Translations under genes and position numbers: made by a program
The notes under the pieces: model-generated
Databases searched by the model: none
The model's input: the letters and a program-made list of their open reading frames with translations, nothing else
Told to the model about the DNA's origin: nothing
Shown: piece after piece, positions 35,240 to 45,678 of the stretch
Layout of the letters: the number at the start of each line of letters is the position of its first letter
Position numbering within the stretch: position 1 is the stretch's first letter
Source of the DNA: Ectocarpus siliculosus
Taxonomy: Eukaryota; Sar; Phaeophyceae; Ectocarpales; Ectocarpaceae
NCBI GenBank assembly: GCA_000310025.1
Contig: FN649734.1
Span: forward strand, 4,378,592 to 4,424,269
Length of the DNA stretch: 45,678 bases
Direction of reading: 5' to 3'

Positions 35240-37234
35240 CATTTTTGAAGACACCTTGCGTACATCGAAACTTTGTTTCGGTGCTCTGCAGATGGCAGGC
35301 TACGTAGAATAGGAGTCATGAGCCTACCGAACGCCCCCGTATGGTGAATACAATAGGACCTTCACCACCATAGCCGGACGCCTCGCGGGTTGGTGGATGG
35401 TCACGGTCCAGAATAAAGCAGACGGGCAAGCGGAAAGAGGTTTGCTTTCACCCAGGGAAACCATTCATGGGTCTAGACGAATAGTTGCATCAGCCGCGGG
35501 TATGGCCTGATGACGAGAATTGACGACGCGTGATGGAGGTCGCCTTGTTTGAGATGGATATTACAGATGGGGTTTACAGATGTTTCGAAGCAAACGGAGT
35601 GGGCAAGGCCAAGTCTGATGGGATGTCTGGTGTGGGGCTTACACTCGGAGGCCCGACGGACCGCGCCGGCGTTCAACCTCGGGGGGTGCAGGGGGGTAGT
35701 ATGTGATTTGGCGTTGCTATGGAGGGGGCCAAGAGGGTCCCATGTAGAAAACGTCCATTAAGAACGGTCCTCTCTTTTCACATTGGCGTCGTTGTGCGAA
35801 TTTTTGCTGAAGATATCTACAGTTTAGTGTGTTAAAAACCTTGCAACCCCACCAAGAGATTGTGGTGGGGTCAAGCAACAGGTTTTTTAACTTACTTGTG
35901 GAGCTTCTGGTGACGACGTGTGGCGAGGGTCGCGCACCCTTGAAAAATGGACCAAAATGGACAGAAGATTGTACAGGAATAGCGACTCCACCCACCTCGA
36001 GCCTACACGGGGCCTTGTCTATTTAGCAAGCAAGTGTAGGCTAGTCTGCTCAACAGGTGTCTGTGGGGGGGGTGAAGGTGACCCCCTCAACTCCTCAACG
36101 TCCGTAGAGGACGATTCCCTCTTTTGACAATCCCGGGGGTTCTTTTCGTGCCGGGTTTCACCGATTGTTGCGGTCCCCCCTTTTGGCGTCCTCAGGAAAG
36201 TGCGAAGCCTTCACCGGCGAACTTGGTTATATGTTGGTGTTTGCTGTTCGTTGCCGTTGGTCGTATTTGGCCGGACACCGTAGGCTTGCTTCAGCGCGAG
36301 AGTTCCGAGGTAAAGCGTATATTGCATGGAACTGTCACCCTGGCGCTAAGGACCGGGATTTTACCAACGAAGAGGAGGTGTCGGTGTCACCAAGACGAAA
36401 AAATCGAGGGTTCCAATTTCCGGGATCCCTCGAATGGGGGGGAGAGGGGGGGGGGGGCGTGGATGTTCTCTGTGTCCGTCTGGAGGAGCGTACCCCAAAC
36501 AAAACAAAATAGTCGAACATCGGGGGACGTTTCGCCCCTGGAGTGTTTCTTGTTCGCTGAGCTCAAACAGGGCGTGTTTCTCCCACGGAAAACATGCATG
36601 CATGCGTCCACCCGGACGCCCTAATAGTAGGGTGGCGTGGGTGTTGGGGTGGACCAAAAAAAGAGTTCGTTAGTTAGAACATCAACAGGTCATGTCCCCC
36701 GCAGTTTAGCTGGGTTCCCGCTGTAGGAACAAACGGTTCGTTGTCGTAAGCGGACCTGCTGCGCGACAATTGCCAAGAGAACGCGCGGCAAAACCAACCG
36801 GAGGCGACTGTGTCGCTTGTGGCAACAAATGTCTCGCCGTGCAGCGTGGACAAATGGATTGCTCGCGAAGTGTATCTATCGATGATGCGGACAGCGCTGA
36901 AAGAACGTTTTCACGCATGTACACGGCCGACCCCCGCTTTTAATTTCATCCCTGAACGTTTCCTCTATATTGGCCTTGGAATACTCTCGGCAAAAAAATG
37001 TCCTCCTCTGTCTCTTTCTCGATCTCTCCCTGTCTAGATTCAACCCAGCTTCCGAACTTCGACCCGCTGTTACATCGTTGCTGAAGCACGCCATCAGTCT
37101 TGAGTACTGCAGGACTCGACGTCACGATGCAACGTTCTCCTCCTACTCCTCTTCCTCCGAAAGGCCTCAGAAAAGAATAATCTAGAGTAGGGGTCGACAG
37201 CGGTGCTACTAGCAGCACCCCCCCCCCGACGTCC
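35240..37234. other. Convergent intergenic region, no gene recognised
   Basis: About 2 kb between the OSCA-like stop and the aminopeptidase stop. It should contain both 3' UTRs and polyadenylation sites; no canonical AATAAA pair stands out. Frames such as 36124-36624 have no recognisable domain and cross G-runs (36437-36459). A hairpin lies at 35831-35891. Confidence 0.6.
35831..35891. repeat. Long imperfect hairpin
   Basis: The outer arms GTTAAAAACCT (35831-35841) and AGGTTTTTTAAC (35880-35891) pair with one bulged T. The inner arms ACCCCACCA (35846-35854) and TGGTGGGGT (35863-35871) pair perfectly around an 8-base loop. The middle segments do not pair well. It lies about 0.6 kb after the OSCA-like stop. 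It may be a transposon footprint or a folded 3' RNA element. Confidence 0.8.
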
Positions 37235-40200
37235 TCACGCCGACCCGTACTTGTCCTCGAGAAGCGCGTACAGGGCTCGCATGCCCTGAGACTCGCCCCC
37301 CTCCGGTCTCCCCGGCCTGGAGTTGGTGTTGAACGCCATGAAGTCCATGTGTATCCAGGGGAGCTTCTCCTTCTTTCGCCCTTCTCCCTCTTCCGTGGAG
37401 GGGGGAGCCTTTTCGCCCACAAACTCGTCCAAGTACAGCGCGGCGGTGATCGCTCCTCCGTACCTGGGAGGAGAGTGGGTTCGACGAAAGGACAGGATAC
37501 ACCAAATTTCAAGAAAAACGTGGCCTCTGTGTCTTGCCCTCCCCGTGTTGATGATTGTTAGCTGCACTGCTTGTCGTCCGTCACAGTCAGTGCGAGTGTC
37601 GAATCGGGGTGAAACCACCCACGTAGTTGATTCGAAAAAGCGTGTGAATTGTGGCAAGCCCCGTCCCGCGTTGTATCAAAATGCCCCTAACGACGGGAGA
37701 TTCCCGTCAGCATCAACTTCAAAAACAGAATGCAGTCCAAACTGGTTTTTCAAGCCAGGCCATCCATCACGCTTGCAACTCCCCCACGTGATTGCTGTTC
37801 CGCGGGTGTTCCAAGTTGCCGGTCATCCAAGCTGTGACCCGGGATCCGAACGACTTTGGACGTCAACACTCGTCCCGCAAGGGTATTCTGTATGCATCGC
37901 TGTCGCCTGATAACGTCTCTGTCTCTCCAACTGTGAGGCACCGATTCTCGTTGGATGGTGTTTTCCATTATTGCGTTGGCGAAAGCGTGGTAACGGTACC
38001 TTCCCGACCTTCTTCTTAGCGGTAAAGTACGGCCCACGTTCAAAAATTGTACAACATGGGCGTTGAAATCGACCACAGGGGACGGGAGCTTGTTCGTGCA
38101 CGGCACGTGGCTCACCCTCCGGCCCCGACGTTCTTGAGGTCGGCGATCTTGGACGAGAGCTGGCTTCGGTAACCCTCCCACAGAGGAAGGCGCCAGACCT
38201 GGCAAGAACAGCGGTGCAACAAGACAAAGAAAATGAACCAAGAGGTGTTAACACATGTCCATAGTCATCAAGCAAAGCAGAGAGCACGTCCAGCAGATGT
38301 GTTTCAACAGTCACTGTAAAAGGCTTGGAGGATCCGCTTCAATGGGGGTATTTTCTCGAACGGGTAGTCGTTCCATCACCGAATGTCTAAGACAGCGAGA
38401 GCAGTTGCATCACACTCGTCATTAAACGTACAACAGAGACACCACGTATGGCAGCGCCTTCGACCGAAGAGGGGAATCGCCCAGATAGAAGAGAACACCC
38501 ATCGCAAGGAAGGCAACCGCATCTACACAAGCCTCTTTCGTAGAGCTTGGCGGTGGGTGCATTCTCCGGACATCAGTTCCCTCCTGCCTTTCGTCGCCAC
38601 TGCAATTGCTTTTCCGGGCGACGTGCGGCCACCCCCACGGCTCATAGATACCCTGTGCGCGAAAATGTCTACCCCGAGATGAGAGGCTTCACCTGATCGG
38701 ACACGCTTCCGCTGAGAGTGTGCAGCTTGGCCGCCAGCTCCTCGTCGTTGCAGAAAACGACGGGCACGTCCGTCCCCAGGGCAACTCGCGCAGCCCCTGG
38801 TTAGAAAAAAAAAAAAAACGAAAATAAGTCAAATTGATTCTTCGTGGACGATCCCCGAGCAGCATCGACTACACTGTTGTCCACCATAAAAAAATGGGGC
38901 CGGTCGAAGTAGAGCTGCACACCGTCTCCGCAGCACACGGGATGGATCCAAGCTCGACCAACACTCTTGCAGACAAGTTTCCGGCGCTGCTGCTGTATTA
39001 CTGCCGCCTGTCGAAACGCAATCGCCAACATAACTCAAGATACCCCAGCTCGATGAGCCGATCCACGTGCTCCTATTGCTGTCTTGTTAACGCTGCCTTC
39101 CCAAAAAGCTAACATCAAGAGGCATTTATCCATCCTATCAAGGGCCACAGCGTACACAAAAAGCAGAAGTGCCTTGCCGGTACGCCTGAACACCTACCTG
39201 TAAGCGTGGCGCAGTCAATGAGCAGGTCCGGCATCTCCGAGGAGGCTTCGACTAGCGCGTCCGCAAGCACCAGCCGGCCCTCAGCGTCTACAGCAAACAG
39301 AGAATGAGAGAGAGGGACAGACACACACAGAATCACACACACACACACACACAAGAGAGAAAGAGGGGGAGGGGGGGGGGGAGAGGCAGTGTAGGCGCGA
39401 TGGGGGGAGAGATGATTTTCCATGTGTGTACGAACTGTACGCGTCTTCGTGGTTAGCATCGAACACGCACACTGGTTTGGCCAACTAAAGTCCGGTCAAC
39501 CCCAATCATTTTTTAGAGGCCTTCCTAGGGGGTTCTTCATCGTTATCCACAGCAGTAGGGTCGCTGGCGCGAGCCCGGCGGTAAACACCAACCCCTCTAG
39601 TTTCATCCACGCCCAGAGCAAAACGCGTCCCAGCCGGAGTCCACTACAACGGCGGGGTGAGTGATTGCGATCACATCCTTCGTGTATCAAAGAACACGGT
39701 TTGGCGTGGCGCCTGAAGCAAAAAAGAGGGGGACGGAAGCTAGTACGAGGGTGTGATGATCTTCCCAACGGTGGGTGCGTGTGCCTGTATTATTGTCATC
39801 GACCGCGCTACCCGACTGACCATTGAAAAGACGGCAGTAGTCTCATTGCGGTTGGACCCACAAAAATGCTTCGAAAGGCAATCACGAGTCTATGCTTAGT
39901 GCTTACCCGTGTTCCCGATCTCGCTCGTCTTGCCGCTGCGAGAAACGAGCACGTCCCCCGGGCGGAAAGCGCCACCGTCGATGGCGTTCTCAACGGCGGG
40001 CACCATCACTCGCAACCGCACGGGAAGGCCTTGGGACATGATCATCCTCGCCAACCCAAGCACCTTGGTGAAAAACATTCCACGGGCGGATGGGAACAAC
40101 ACGAGAAGCCGGTTTATCGTATGTTTATTGGGGTCGTTGCGAGAGTGGCACCGTGTCCTCCGCGACAACCGCAATTGCGGCTCCCCCGAAGCTCCCGTGT

Positions 40201-43200
40201 GCTGATTGGTCGCGCGTCCCCGGCATAAAACGCCTCATATTAGTCCCCACGATCCTCCTTGCTCCCCCCATAAAAACACCAACACACCATATGCAGTATC
40301 ATACTTATTTTTGCATGCTTAAGCTCCTGCATACGGAGTCGGCGCTCGTCCCCCACTTAAGCTCCTCGATTTAGTCCTCACACTAGTCCTCGTTCTCTCC
40401 CAAAAGACAAACACGCACGCACACATAACACCGTCAGCCGGCTACAGCACGGCCGACGGTATAAACAGCATGAAAGTTTAATTCTGCGTTAAGCCCGACA
40501 CGAAGAAAGAGGCCACCTGAAGCTTTTCCACCAACTAATTCTCCAATCTCGGCCCCCGAAGCACAACAAAAGCCAGGGAATGGACGTGTGCTCGTTGTTG
40601 CAAGCACGCAGCCACCCGTCGCTGGCGAAAGAACAGAACAAGGTAGAACCGAGAACAGAACACAACAGAAAATAAAAGAACAGAAGAGAAGAGAAGAGAA
40701 GAGAAGAGAACAAAAAATAACAAAATAGAACAGAGAACAGACACAACTGAGAGGAGGAATGACATCTACCCAGAGCGAGCCACGCACGCCGCCTAACCGA
40801 CACACCAATATCCCCACCTGCGCGCCCCCGCCCATGTCCTTCTTCATGGTGAGCATGCCGGCGGCCGGCTTGATGTCCAGCCCGCCGGTGTCGAAGCAGA
40901 CACCCTTGCCCACGAGGGTCACCTTCCACAAAAGAGAAACAAGACGAAAAGAACAGAGAGAGAGAGGGAGAGAACGAGAGAGAGAGACACACACACAGAG
41001 AGAGAGGGAGGGAGAAAGAGGAGGAGAGGGGGGGGGGGGGGGGCGGGGGGGAGAGAGAGCGAGAGAAATCCGAAAGATTAGAAATCCGAAGGATTGGAGA
41101 GACGAAAGATTGGATGTTTTAAAATAAACGTACCACATGCAAGAACAAGACTACAGTCGCCGGTTGGTGGTCAGCACGGGTATCAAGAGACAACAAGGTG
41201 ACCTGCGCCTCATTTGATTGGTTGTCCTTTTAGCTTGAGGGGATCGATCCGCATCCCAACCATTATTTCTGAACAACACTGACAGGACTGATTACTTCTT
41301 GGACGGAATACCCGTGCCCCCCTTAAAATTCGGAGGCGGCAAAAACCAAGCAGGAAGCCGACAAAAAAAGCGACACAACGTTCGGGGCCTTGGAGGATAT
41401 GGTAGCTACGGCGGTGGCATCATGAATTTCCAGGCCCGTAGCTACGTTGCCGTTATCGGAAAGGGAGACTATTTTCTGTAGACCAATGGTGATAGTCGAG
41501 GCAAGCGAGCACAACACCAACTGTGCGCTGTCGTGCGCCGTCTCTTGGGTTTTGTAGCTACCGCTTTCGTGGCTCGGACTACGTGTGTTCGCCGTTTCTT
41601 GCACACGCGGGCGCACATGCTCCCCTGCACCTAGCGAGGAATGCGCATGCCCACTGCTCGCCCGCAGACGTGCTAAAACAAACGCGCACCTTGGGGAGGC
41701 TCTCGGCGTCGGAGCCAGCAGGCGCCCACGTCAAGTCGAGAAGCCGGGGCTCCCGCCCGACCCCGGCCGCGCGCCCGACGGCATGAACCTGTCCGGCAGC
41801 AACACAAAGAAACAAAAATATCCCCATCAGTATCCACCCGATTTTGTCCCCAGTCACTGCTTTCAAATGTACTTCAACTCATCCCCTTCGTTATATCTCG
41901 AATGGGTATTGGTAGTCTTTCTTTGGTTGTAGGTATATTTCCTGAGCAAAAAAAAACATGCACACGCACACAAATACGCAAGAGCTCGTCAGATCTGTGC
42001 TCGTACCCAACACGTGAACACACTTCTCAAACATGGCAAGCTGTGCTGAACAGTTCGGCACCACAAATAAGACACGTCAATTCTTCAGGTCGAGGCTCGA
42101 TGTACTACGCCGTCGCTGCGTCAAGCACAAGTTCTTATTTTGAGCTTTAAAGTAGGACCCGCCGCCGACCTGTGTTTCTCAGCGCGTACCTCTTATTCTT
42201 CCCGACAACAACGTGTGAGCCTAAATGAATAAATCACAAAAAACACAGCTTGGTTGCGGGTGTGTTCTGTGCTGCTGTGCTGTGCCATGATTCATCCTTT
42301 GCCCCTTACCATTGGATAGCTGTCACACCTCCTTCGAGCAATTCATCTCCCCGCACCACCTTCGTGGTCCCACCAAACTCCTCCGCCAGCGAGGCGAACA
42401 CGGCCTTCTCGAAAAAAGGGGGTACGTCTTTGGCGAGGGGGGGGGGGGGGGGGAGCGGGGCAGCCAGAGTCAGAACCAAAAAACAAAATAATGGCTCTGA
42501 CAGCCGTTCAACATCCGAGAGTTGGCACCGCCGCGCCATAAAAAATCAAGAATAAATGGATTCAACTGAGTTTCCGCACGGGGATCGAAGTATTATGATT
42601 AGCCGGGGGTGCCATGATAAAAAGCCAACGACGAAATTGCATGACACAAAACAATTAGCTCTCCGGGTCGGACCTAAGAGCTCAGATTCCCAACTAAACA
42701 ATCCAGGGCCAGTGGACCGCCGTGGTGAAATAGTTTTAGTTCGTGTCCTCACTCCCAGGGAGAATCCTCTTCCACCTACCCGCCAAAATAGGTACACTGG
42801 TGTGTTCATTTGGAAGAGCGATACGTTACACTGTCTCGGGGTTGAACCCTCACGTCTAGTTCCTTGATCTTGTCAAGAATCTCCCACGCCTAACTAGATA
42901 CTTAGGCCGCACGTGATCACCCCAAACGCGTCGTAGTTGCAGCGCCGGTTGAACCAGGCCGACCAACATATTTTCCTTTCAGCTGAAGGTGTCAGCACAC
43001 TGGTGCGGATTACATTAATACAAATATTGTCGGGGTGTTCTGAAGGACAACAAAAAAACTATCGAAAATATTGTTTTACAAATCTAAGAAGCACGTGTTG
43101 TTGTTGTTGTGTTGTTGTTGTTCTCTTCTCATTAAAAATCGTTCCGATCGATATCTCTACCGAATACATCCATCTGTCCGTACTGATCGAACACTTACGT

Positions 43201-43557
43201 TTCGATTCCCGTGGTCACATACTTTGAAGAGAAGAACAAAATTCATACAAGTCTTCATTCACCTCGAGTTGCTGAGGGCCCATGTGCTCGCAGGGTGTGG
43301 TGATCAGGTCCCGCACCAGGAACGTCGACGCCGCCGCCGCGGTAACCCGGCCCTTGTCGGCACCCGCCGGCCACGCCAGCACTACCTTCCTGTCCTCCTT
43401 CTCCTTGTCCTTCTCGCCCCCGTCGCCCTTCTTGCTCTTGAACCGGTCAAAGCTTCGAACCGCGATTGAAACGAACGTCAGCAGTAGCGGCAGCGGCAGC
43501 GGCAGTCGCAGCAGCAGCGGAAGTAGCAGCACAAATCGGTTACAGCAGTCAAGTTAA

Positions 43558-43597
<40 letters not shown>

Positions 43598-43999
43598 ACG
43601 TCGTAGCGCTCGGCACGCAAAAGTGCTGCGGACTTCGTGTGGCGTACTGGTCTACGACACGAAATGGCAACAAGGCCGGCCGAGACGGGATGGGGGGTTG
43701 AGAGTGGCAAGGCTCTGGCTACGCCTGAACCCTTGCCGTCTGCCTTTCTCGGTTGACTACTGAGATCGGAATGCCGTTGTGTTGTGAAAGCCAAGGACAA
43801 GGAATGCTACTGCTATGACTTACGAGTATCCCCCGATCGCCCAAGAGAGAGCCGCAGTGTCCGGCTCGGCCACGTCCCCATCCGCTCCGCGCAGGGCGTA
43901 AGTGCCCGTGGGAAGCTGAAGCACACGCAGACAGCAACGACCAGTCAGGGAAAACGGCAGAGAGATAGACAGACGGACAGGTAAGGCAGACAGTCAGTC

Positions 44000-44091
<92 letters not shown>

Positions 44092-44828
44092 CAGACAGAG
44101 AGACAACAGACAGACAAACAAGAGATAGAGGGGACACGACAAAGATGGGGAAACGCGAAAGACACGCGAGAAGTGAAGGGTTCGGCTGAAACACCACAAC
44201 AATGCCCCCACACATCTAAGCAAGGTTATGCAGCGGCAGAAATCTCGGAAGAATGGCAGCACAAACACTACTGAGTACACCAGAACACAGGCGGAAACGT
44301 ACGTGCGTACTGCCGCTGCAGCAGGGGCGCGAGGCACTTGCACAGCAAAGCACACTCAAACAACCCTCGCGGTGGACACTAAGGGAAGAAAGCATTTTTC
44401 GACGACATTTTCTTCACTCACACGCCGACGGAAAAAAAGGGTCCGAAAACCTCCCACTTTCCCCGTGTGCAGCAAAAAAATCCCTGTTCGTGTTCTCTTC
44501 GCTGACGACACTCTCTCCCTCCCTCCCTCCCCCTTTCTCTCTCTCTCTGTCTCTCTCTCTCGCTTTCCCTCTCTCTCAGTCTCTCTCTCTCTCCCACCTT
44601 CTCACGGAGCGAACACAAGGAGAACGGGGACACCGCGGAATCATCCCCTTCCCCGAGGCAAAACGCCACCTCCGAGAGGGAAACCTCCCCCCCCTCCTGC
44701 CCACCGCCATCGCCGACGGAGGACGGCACCAGCACCAATCGACCGGCCGTGTGGGAGTCCTGACCTAGGGCCTTGATCCAAGATTTGGACGAGGGGGGTT
44801 GGGAGCCGAGCCACCGCTCGAAGCTCGC
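37235..44828 (-). CDS. M17 leucyl aminopeptidase, eleven exons seen, 5' exon unresolved
   Basis: Zinc/manganese exopeptidase that removes N-terminal residues from peptides. Exons in transcript order: 44828-44634, 43915-43824, 43452-43263, 42407-42327, 41788-41690, 40922-40818, 40063-39907, 39287-39198, 38796-38693, 38198-38116, 37463-37235. All junction phases agree, giving 474 residues plus stop. N-domain: [45 protein letters not shown]. Catalytic domain: [73 protein letters not shown]. All metal ligands and the catalytic Lys and Arg of the family are present. A charged insert ([12 protein letters not shown]) follows SFDRFKSKK. The exon before 44828 must end in phase 0; its frame is open to ATG 45149, or it may splice further upstream. 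Convergent with the OSCA-like gene. Confidence 0.92.
39334..39353. repeat. (CA)10 microsatellite in aminopeptidase intron
   Basis: Ten CA units followed by a purine-rich AGAGAGAAAGAGGGGGAGGG tract to about 39385, in the intron between 39287 and 39907. Confidence 0.9.
40682..40710. repeat. (AGAAG)n-type pentanucleotide run
   Basis: About five AGAAG units in a larger ACAGA/AGAA-rich stretch (40620-40745), in the intron between 40063 and 40818. The strand carrying the gene reads CTTCT here. Confidence 0.85.
40936..41070. repeat. Long purine tract with poly-G core
   Basis: Almost pure AG sequence interrupted by a short ACACACAC run. It includes GAGAGA repeats and a G run at about 41031-41050, in the intron just upstream of exon 40922-40818. 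On the gene's strand this is a C/T-rich tract leading toward the acceptor. Confidence 0.85.
43560..43595. repeat. (CAG)12 trinucleotide run, intronic
   Basis: Twelve perfect CAG units on the plus strand, in the intron between aminopeptidase exons 43915-43824 and 43452-43263. On the gene's strand it reads CTG. It is preceded by interrupted AGC/GGC repeats (43480-43530). Its length matches the coding (CTG)12 run at 10452. Confidence 0.95.
43985..44087. repeat. (GACA)n microsatellite, about 22 perfect units
   Basis: A near-perfect GACA tetranucleotide array, preceded by CAGACAGTCAGTCA variants and followed by degenerate units to about 44120. It lies in the intron between 44634 and 43915. It encodes the repetitive CLSV open frames on the minus strand, which are artefacts. 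Confidence 0.95.
44508..44596. repeat. Pyrimidine (CT)n tract in aminopeptidase intron
   Basis: CT-rich run made of CTCTCTCTGT, CTCCCTCC and CTCTCTCAGT words, about 40 bases from the donor of exon 44828-44634. On the transcribed strand this is a purine tract. Confidence 0.85.
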
Positions 44829-45445
44829 CTGCAAAAAGAAAGTTTCGTTGACGCGGGCGTCGTTGCGGGCGGGGGGGTGGGGGAAGGCTTTTTTTCTTGT
44901 TGACGCTCTTGAAACGGGTTGGTCGTCATTTTTGCTCTCTTCTGGAGTATAGTGTCGGGTCCAAGCACTCCTTGCCTTGGAATTCATGTCTTGCCCCGCC
45001 CGCAGGGAGCGCTGCGGAAACGTGGGGGTATGCTGCGTCGAAGATGAGTCAACACCAACCCCCTCCTCACGGAGTTGATACACCGGTTTGCGTCTAAACA
45101 AATTCATCTCAAGCCCCAGGGGGGCCGTGGGGTGTGCCGCTCGGCACATGAGTCAGGGTGGTTCCGGACACGGAACGCACCAGCAGCGACTACGGCGACA
45201 CGGGAAGAAACCAGCTCTGCAAGTAATCACAACAACAGCGAAAGCAACAACAAGAAGTGAAAACAACGACAGCGAGTGACAACAACACAAGCAACATCAC
45301 CAGCACCAACACCAACTCCAGATACAGCAGCAACGTCGACACTAAAGCAGCAGCAGCAACGCCACCACGAGCAGCAGCAGCAGCACCAGGCAGCAACCGC
45401 ACAAACCAACCCCCTCCCCCCCCCCCCCCCCCCTACCGCCCCTAG
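44829..45445. other. Region upstream of aminopeptidase exon, low complexity
   Basis: This should hold the 5' exon of the aminopeptidase or its upstream intron. The minus frame is open from ATG 45149 into the exon at 44828, with a further in-frame ATG near 44988, but the sequence has no clear domain. AAC/AGC-rich repeats occupy 45225-45400 and a C run occupies about 45411-45433, next to the LINE fragment. Confidence 0.5.
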
Positions 45446-45678
45446 AATACGCCCGAAAAATATGGGAAAAAAAATAAAAAAGCAGTGAAAAAACTCCAGG
45501 CGGCCCAAAAGAAAACAGCGAAAATCATCCTAAGATGCCCCAAACGCACAAATAATGCAGCCCTCAGGGCAAAACTGGGGAACCAATCCCTACGGTCAAG
45601 AAAAAAAATAAGGAAACTGACATGGCAATATCCCATGTGCGGGATGGGAAAAGAAAGGTTGCCCAAAATAATATGGGA
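45446..45678 (+). mobile_element. LINE-type reverse transcriptase C-terminal fragment
   Basis: An open frame without its own start runs from 45446 (after an in-frame TAG at 45443) to the window end. It reads KKLQAAQKKTAKIILRCPKR, then NNAALRAKLGNQSLRSRKK, then a segment ending ERLPKIIW. The pattern of a basic helix with LQ..Q.K.A..IL..P.RT..AALR..LG..SL..R...L is typical of the segment after the reverse transcriptase domain of non-LTR retrotransposons. It is probably a 5'-truncated copy; the rest lies beyond the window. Confidence 0.7.

Larger units (their letters stand above)
39198..40922 (-). other. Catalytic-centre exons of the M17 aminopeptidase
   Basis: Three exons hold the active site. 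Exon 40922-40818 has GKG (metal-binding Lys), FDTGG (metal Asp), LDIKP (catalytic Lys) and KKDMGG (metal Asp). Exon 40063-39907 covers [19 protein letters not shown] and ends EIGNT. Exon 39287-39198 completes NTDAEGR across the splice junction, giving the last metal Asp and Glu and the catalytic Arg. Residue roles are from the known M17 family; their presence is read from the sequence. Confidence 0.9.

Noticed and set aside
42890-42965. Minus-strand [15 protein letters not shown] as an aminopeptidase exon
   Set aside because: The exons at 43452-43263 and 42407-42327 join in phase and give continuous family sequence ([14 protein letters not shown]) without it.
43945-44355. Minus frames made of repeated CLSV
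   Set aside because: They are translations of the (GACA)n microsatellite in an intron.
1-45678. CRISPR array, operon, prophage or other prokaryotic system
   Set aside because: All recognised genes are intron-split eukaryotic genes, and the repeats are microsatellites or transposon-like, with no regularly spaced direct repeats with unique spacers.

Overview
This is a eukaryotic nuclear window. Its genes are split into many short exons (mostly 80-250 bases) by spliceosomal introns of about 0.3-1.7 kb. It contains a class II tRNA gene with internal promoter boxes, and its intergenic and intronic DNA is full of microsatellites, homopolymer G/C runs and transposon relics. The exon/intron style, Ala/Ser/Gln-rich low-complexity stretches and gene content suggest a stramenopile, most likely a brown alga-like ochrophyte. 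That assignment is an inference from style, not from a marker gene.

Layout: (1) 1-316 is one copy of a dispersed repeat whose second copy lies at 24360-24668. (2) 398-1385 (+) is a small low-complexity hypothetical gene. (3) 1386-5618 is gene-free and holds degenerate repeats, a minisatellite and a candidate TA-flanked element. (4) 5619-11093 (-) is an MgtE/SLC41-type magnesium transporter in five exons. Its third intron carries a 0.5 kb MITE-like element and, on the opposite strand, a tRNA-Ser(AGA) gene. (5) 11222-13538 (+) is LSM3, an Sm-like RNA-binding protein, in three exons, head-to-head with the transporter. (6) 13539-15923 has no recognised gene but holds a perfect hairpin. (7) 15924-35239 (+) is a very large gene of about 27 exons and roughly 1,670 residues. 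It encodes an OSCA/TMEM63 (CSC1-like) family membrane protein with acidic disordered tails at both ends. (8) 35240-37234 has no recognised gene. (9) 37235-44828 (-) is an M17 leucyl aminopeptidase in at least eleven exons; its first exon is unresolved. (10) 45446-45678 (+) is the C-terminal part of a LINE-type reverse transcriptase, running off the window.

The genes do not form a pathway: they are ordinary housekeeping and membrane genes placed side by side. LSM3 and the transporter probably share a short divergent promoter, and the OSCA-like and aminopeptidase genes converge. I found no clear new biological system. The most checkable unusual points are a set of apparent GC-AG introns in the OSCA-like gene, the double acidic tails of that protein, the nested tRNA plus MITE, and the two candidate short inverted-repeat elements. 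I read all exon borders by eye from splice signals, reading-frame phase and remembered family conservation; borders I could not settle are marked as such.
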